This document shows positions 40,333 through 42,082 of a stretch of DNA of 42,082 nt, one piece after another. Each line of letters starts with the position of its first letter. The stretch's first letter is position 1. Under the pieces are notes generated by a model, which was given only the letters and a program-made list of their open reading frames with translations, had not been told where the DNA came from and did not search any database. A program made the position numbers and the translations under genes. Source of the DNA: Planctomycetota bacterium (lineage in GTDB: Bacteria; Planctomycetota; PLA2); contig JAJFFH010000053.1 of the NCBI GenBank assembly GCA_021776735.1, forward strand, positions 1 to 42,082, written 5' to 3'.

Positions 40333-41262
40333 TCATTCGTCCTTTTTCTTTTTCTTTTTCTTGAATGCCCCGCCGAGGTTCTTGAGCGCGTCGCCCGCAC
40401 CCTCAACGACTTTCTTGCCGCCTTCGAGTGCGGTCTTGCCGGTTTTCTCGAGAGCTTTGCCGCCCTCCTTGAGCACCGCCTTGCCGCCCTTGCCGATGAC
40501 CTTGATCCCGGTCTTGGCGATGTTGCCGAGGCCCTCGACGCCCTTGCCGAGCCCCTTCGTGATCTCGGGCGGAAGAATGCCGCCGCCTTGCGTGACGACG
40601 GAGAAGAGCATCTTGCCGATGAACTCGCGGATGATGCCGGTGAACTGCGCGCCGTCGGTGTCCGAACCGATGTTTTCGAACACGAGTTCCTCGATTTCCA
40701 TCTCGGATTCAACGTCACCGAGCATGCGCACGGTCGCCTTGACGCGGATGTTTTTGACAATGATCCGGCGGATCACGAACTTCTTGCCGGCGCTGTCATC
40801 GCCGCCGTCGCTCGCGGGTTCTGGTCCGCCCCCGCCCCCCTCCTTTTCTTTTTCATTTCCGCCGCCGCCGCTGCCGCCGGTCATGTTGTCGAGGATCTTG
40901 TCGTAGTTCGATTCCTTCCGGCGCTTGATGAGGTTCAGCTCGATGCCGTCAAGCGTGAGCTCCGGGATCTCGACGGTGTCGCCCATGAGCGAGCCGTACG
41001 TGACCGACACGTGGCCGTCCTTGAGCGAGAAGAAATCGCCGTCATAGCCTGCCGGGTTTTTGATCCGGAGTTGGCTCAACTCGGCCTCGCCGCCGAACAG
41101 CGAGAGCGAGAGCTTGTCGAGAGTGGTGGGGACCCCGAGCGCGTCCGTGGCGCTCGTTTCCACGGCGCTGCGGGCGGCCCCGTCGATCCAGAAGGGGATT
41201 GAGCCGAGCGCCAGCACGAGCAGGGCGACGACGGCGAGAGTGATCTTGAGCTTGCGCGACAT
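40333..41262 (-). CDS. AsmA-like membrane-anchored protein
   Basis: 309 aa. A transmembrane helix at residues 7-26 anchors the protein, and residues 30-130 carry the pattern of the AsmA N-terminal region (a short helix, then LDKLSLSLFGGEAELSQLRIKNPAGY and V-x-VTYGSL-x-GDTVEIPELTLDGIEL). Residues 135-150 are a glycine-rich linker. The C-terminal 80 residues are repetitive (G-K-x-x-x-G/E-x-x-G) and end in a run of lysines. AsmA-like proteins lie in the envelope and are linked to lipid transport between membranes. At 309 aa this is far shorter than AsmA or TamB, so only the N-terminal module is present. TACCAT lies 6 nt before the ATG. Confidence 0.7.
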   Translation of the reverse strand: MSRKLKITLAVVALLVLALGSIPFWIDGAARSAVETSATDALGVPTTLDKLSLSLFGGEAELSQLRIKNPAGYDGDFFSLKDGHVSVTYGSLMGDTVEIPELTLDGIELNLIKRRKESNYDKILDNMTGGSGGGGNEKEKEGGGGGPEPASDGGDDSAGKKFVIRRIIVKNIRVKATVRMLGDVESEMEIEELVFENIGSDTDGAQFTGIIREFIGKMLFSVVTQGGGILPPEITKGLGKGVEGLGNIAKTGIKVIGKGGKAVLKEGGKALEKTGKTALEGGKKVVEGAGDALKNLGGAFKKKKKKKDE

Positions 41263-41268
41263 GCGCGC

Positions 41269-41274
41269 ATGGTA
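41269..41274 (-). promoter_or_regulatory. -10-like hexamer TACCAT, leaderless-type
   Basis: Minus-strand TACCAT, 6-nt spacer GCGCGC, then ATG 41262; no Shine-Dalgarno. Confidence 0.4.
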
Positions 41275-41295
41275 GCGGATGGGCCGTCGACCCGG

Positions 41296-41943
41296 TCAGG
41301 CGCGTTCCACGAACGCGAACAGGGCGGCGACCTCCGGTGCGGAGAGTGGCTTTGCATCGACCTGGCGCGGACCGCGGCCCAGGACGACGACGACCTTGCG
41401 GGCGAAGATGTCTTGGTTCTTGCTGCGGGCGCCCCAGTCGCGATCCATCCAGAACCACGCGTGCCGGCGACCGGCCCCGTATTGTTCGAAGTGTGTCGAC
41501 TCGCGTGCGTCGCCCTGCGGCTCCCCGGCCAGAACCGCGAGCGGTGCGCGCATGGCGCTCCGCGCGACTTCGGTGTGTACCTCAAGGGCCGCTTCGACGA
41601 GCCGTGTCTTGCCGCCCGCGAGTTGGTACGTCTTGTGGATGTCGAAGAGCAGGCCCGGCCACGGCCCGAAACCCGGGCGGCCGATGTGCGGGTCGGGCAC
41701 GGTATAGAACGCGATCGCGACGGCGACGCAATGTCCCGGAAGGTCGGGCCGCGCGTACGAGCGCACAAAGATCCGGAGCGGCTCGCGGCCGGGCGCGTCC
41801 GACCCCGCGGCCATCGACTTGCGGATGCGCTGCCAGGCCGGCTGAAACGCGGCGGGCGGCTCCTTCAGCGCGGCGACGAACTCGCGGATGCGCGCCCCCG
41901 CGGAACTCTCGCAAGTGAATCCCTCCGGAGCGTACTCCGGCAC
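41296..41943 (-). CDS. Hypothetical protein (215 aa)
   Basis: I do not recognise a family. From GTG 41943 it is a soluble-looking alpha/beta protein with notable segments LRIFVRSYARPDLPG, GRPGFGPWPGLLFDIHKTYQLAG, ESTHFEQYGAGRRHAWFWMDRDWG and ARKVVVVLGRG, the last like a buried strand. The frame is open upstream to the window edge, so a longer form is possible, but the S/T-rich extension is unlike the rest. It lies 33 bp upstream of the AsmA-like gene on the same strand, so they may be co-transcribed. No catalytic motif is evident. Confidence 0.6.
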   Translation of the reverse strand: MPEYAPEGFTCESSAGARIREFVAALKEPPAAFQPAWQRIRKSMAAGSDAPGREPLRIFVRSYARPDLPGHCVAVAIAFYTVPDPHIGRPGFGPWPGLLFDIHKTYQLAGGKTRLVEAALEVHTEVARSAMRAPLAVLAGEPQGDARESTHFEQYGAGRRHAWFWMDRDWGARSKNQDIFARKVVVVLGRGPRQVDAKPLSAPEVAALFAFVERA

Positions 41944-41968
41944 GGGAGCAGTCCCGGAAAGTTGTCGT

Positions 41969-42082
41969 TCATGCGACCCGTTGCAAGTCCTCGGGTCGTC
42001 GTCGTCCGAGGTGTGACCTGTAGAGGACGCGGCGCATGAGTTCGTCCCAGCGTCCTGCCTTGAGGTAGCAGCGGAGGTGGAG
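41969..42082 (-). CDS. C-terminal end of a gene entering from the right edge
   Basis: The last 37 codons of a frame (CYLKAGRWDELMRRVLYRSH in the middle, ending in QRVA then TGA at 41969) look coding: charged helical composition and good third-position GC. The start is outside the window and no family can be assigned. It ends 25 bp before GTG 41943. Confidence 0.45.
   Translation of the reverse strand, partial: LHLRCYLKAGRWDELMRRVLYRSHLGRRRPEDLQRVA

Noticed and set aside
40340..40375. Poly-lysine C-terminus of the AsmA-like protein as a frameshift artefact
   Set aside because: The frame is consistent up to the stop and the preceding G-K repeat region has the same composition, so it is taken as real low complexity.

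Overview
This is a GC-rich bacterial chromosome segment. Its gene content points to a Planctomycetota-like organism: a eukaryote-style Ser/Thr kinase with a membrane anchor, exported WD40 and carboxypeptidase-regulatory-like proteins, several trypsin-fold proteases with TPR or PDZ parts, a gingipain-type C25 peptidase, a large RHS lipoprotein, a DUF4062/NB-ARC/TPR protein and a GxxExxY protein. The assignment is inference from gene content; no rRNA is present to test it. Several genes have a TANNNT hexamer 6-8 nt before the start codon and no Shine-Dalgarno sequence, which suggests frequent leaderless mRNAs.

Layout. 0-10.8 kb: exported proteins (beta-sandwich repeat proteins, a periplasmic WD40 protein, a trypsin/TPR fusion). 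10.9-13.5 kb: a STAND-type gene in one continuous frame with three in-frame stop codons. 13.6-18 kb: a C25 peptidase, an orphan DUF433 antitoxin-like gene, an MBL-fold hydrolase divergent from a thiD/DUF2520 pair, and a decayed GxxExxY cassette. 18-23.2 kb: an acyl-CoA ligase divergent from thioredoxin, then an active S1C protease overlapping a catalytically dead trypsin/PDZ paralogue. 23.5-25.2 kb: an integron-like cassette array with three attC-type sites but no integrase in view (a CALIN), carrying a decayed GxxExxY cassette, an ABM-like gene, a GNAT and an EthD-domain gene. 25.2-32.7 kb: free-methionine-(R)-sulfoxide reductase, an unexplained structured intergenic region, a Ski2-like helicase, a Ser/Thr kinase, tRNA-Gly, an M42 peptidase and galE. 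33-38.8 kb: an RHS lipoprotein with a polymorphic C-terminal tip and a candidate immunity gene. 38.7-42.1 kb: a GNAT, an alpha/beta hydrolase truncated beside an intact GxxExxY cassette, an AsmA-like protein and two unknown genes.

Two signals stand out beyond the gene list. First, a 13-bp word, CATCGCCGTCCGT, occurs ten times exactly and about four more times with one or two changes between 2.8 and 31.2 kb. It appears on both strands, between genes and inside genes, and is read in at least three coding frames, so it is selected or propagated as DNA. Second, GxxExxY genes here are carried as integron-type cassettes (ends GTTGGGC/GCCCAAC, internal CCACAGAG-type terminal inverted repeats, attC-like 3' site). 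Three copies are present: one intact and two with internal deletions that keep both ends, like MITEs. These two features, and the RHS tip/immunity pair, are the best candidates for undescribed biology here.
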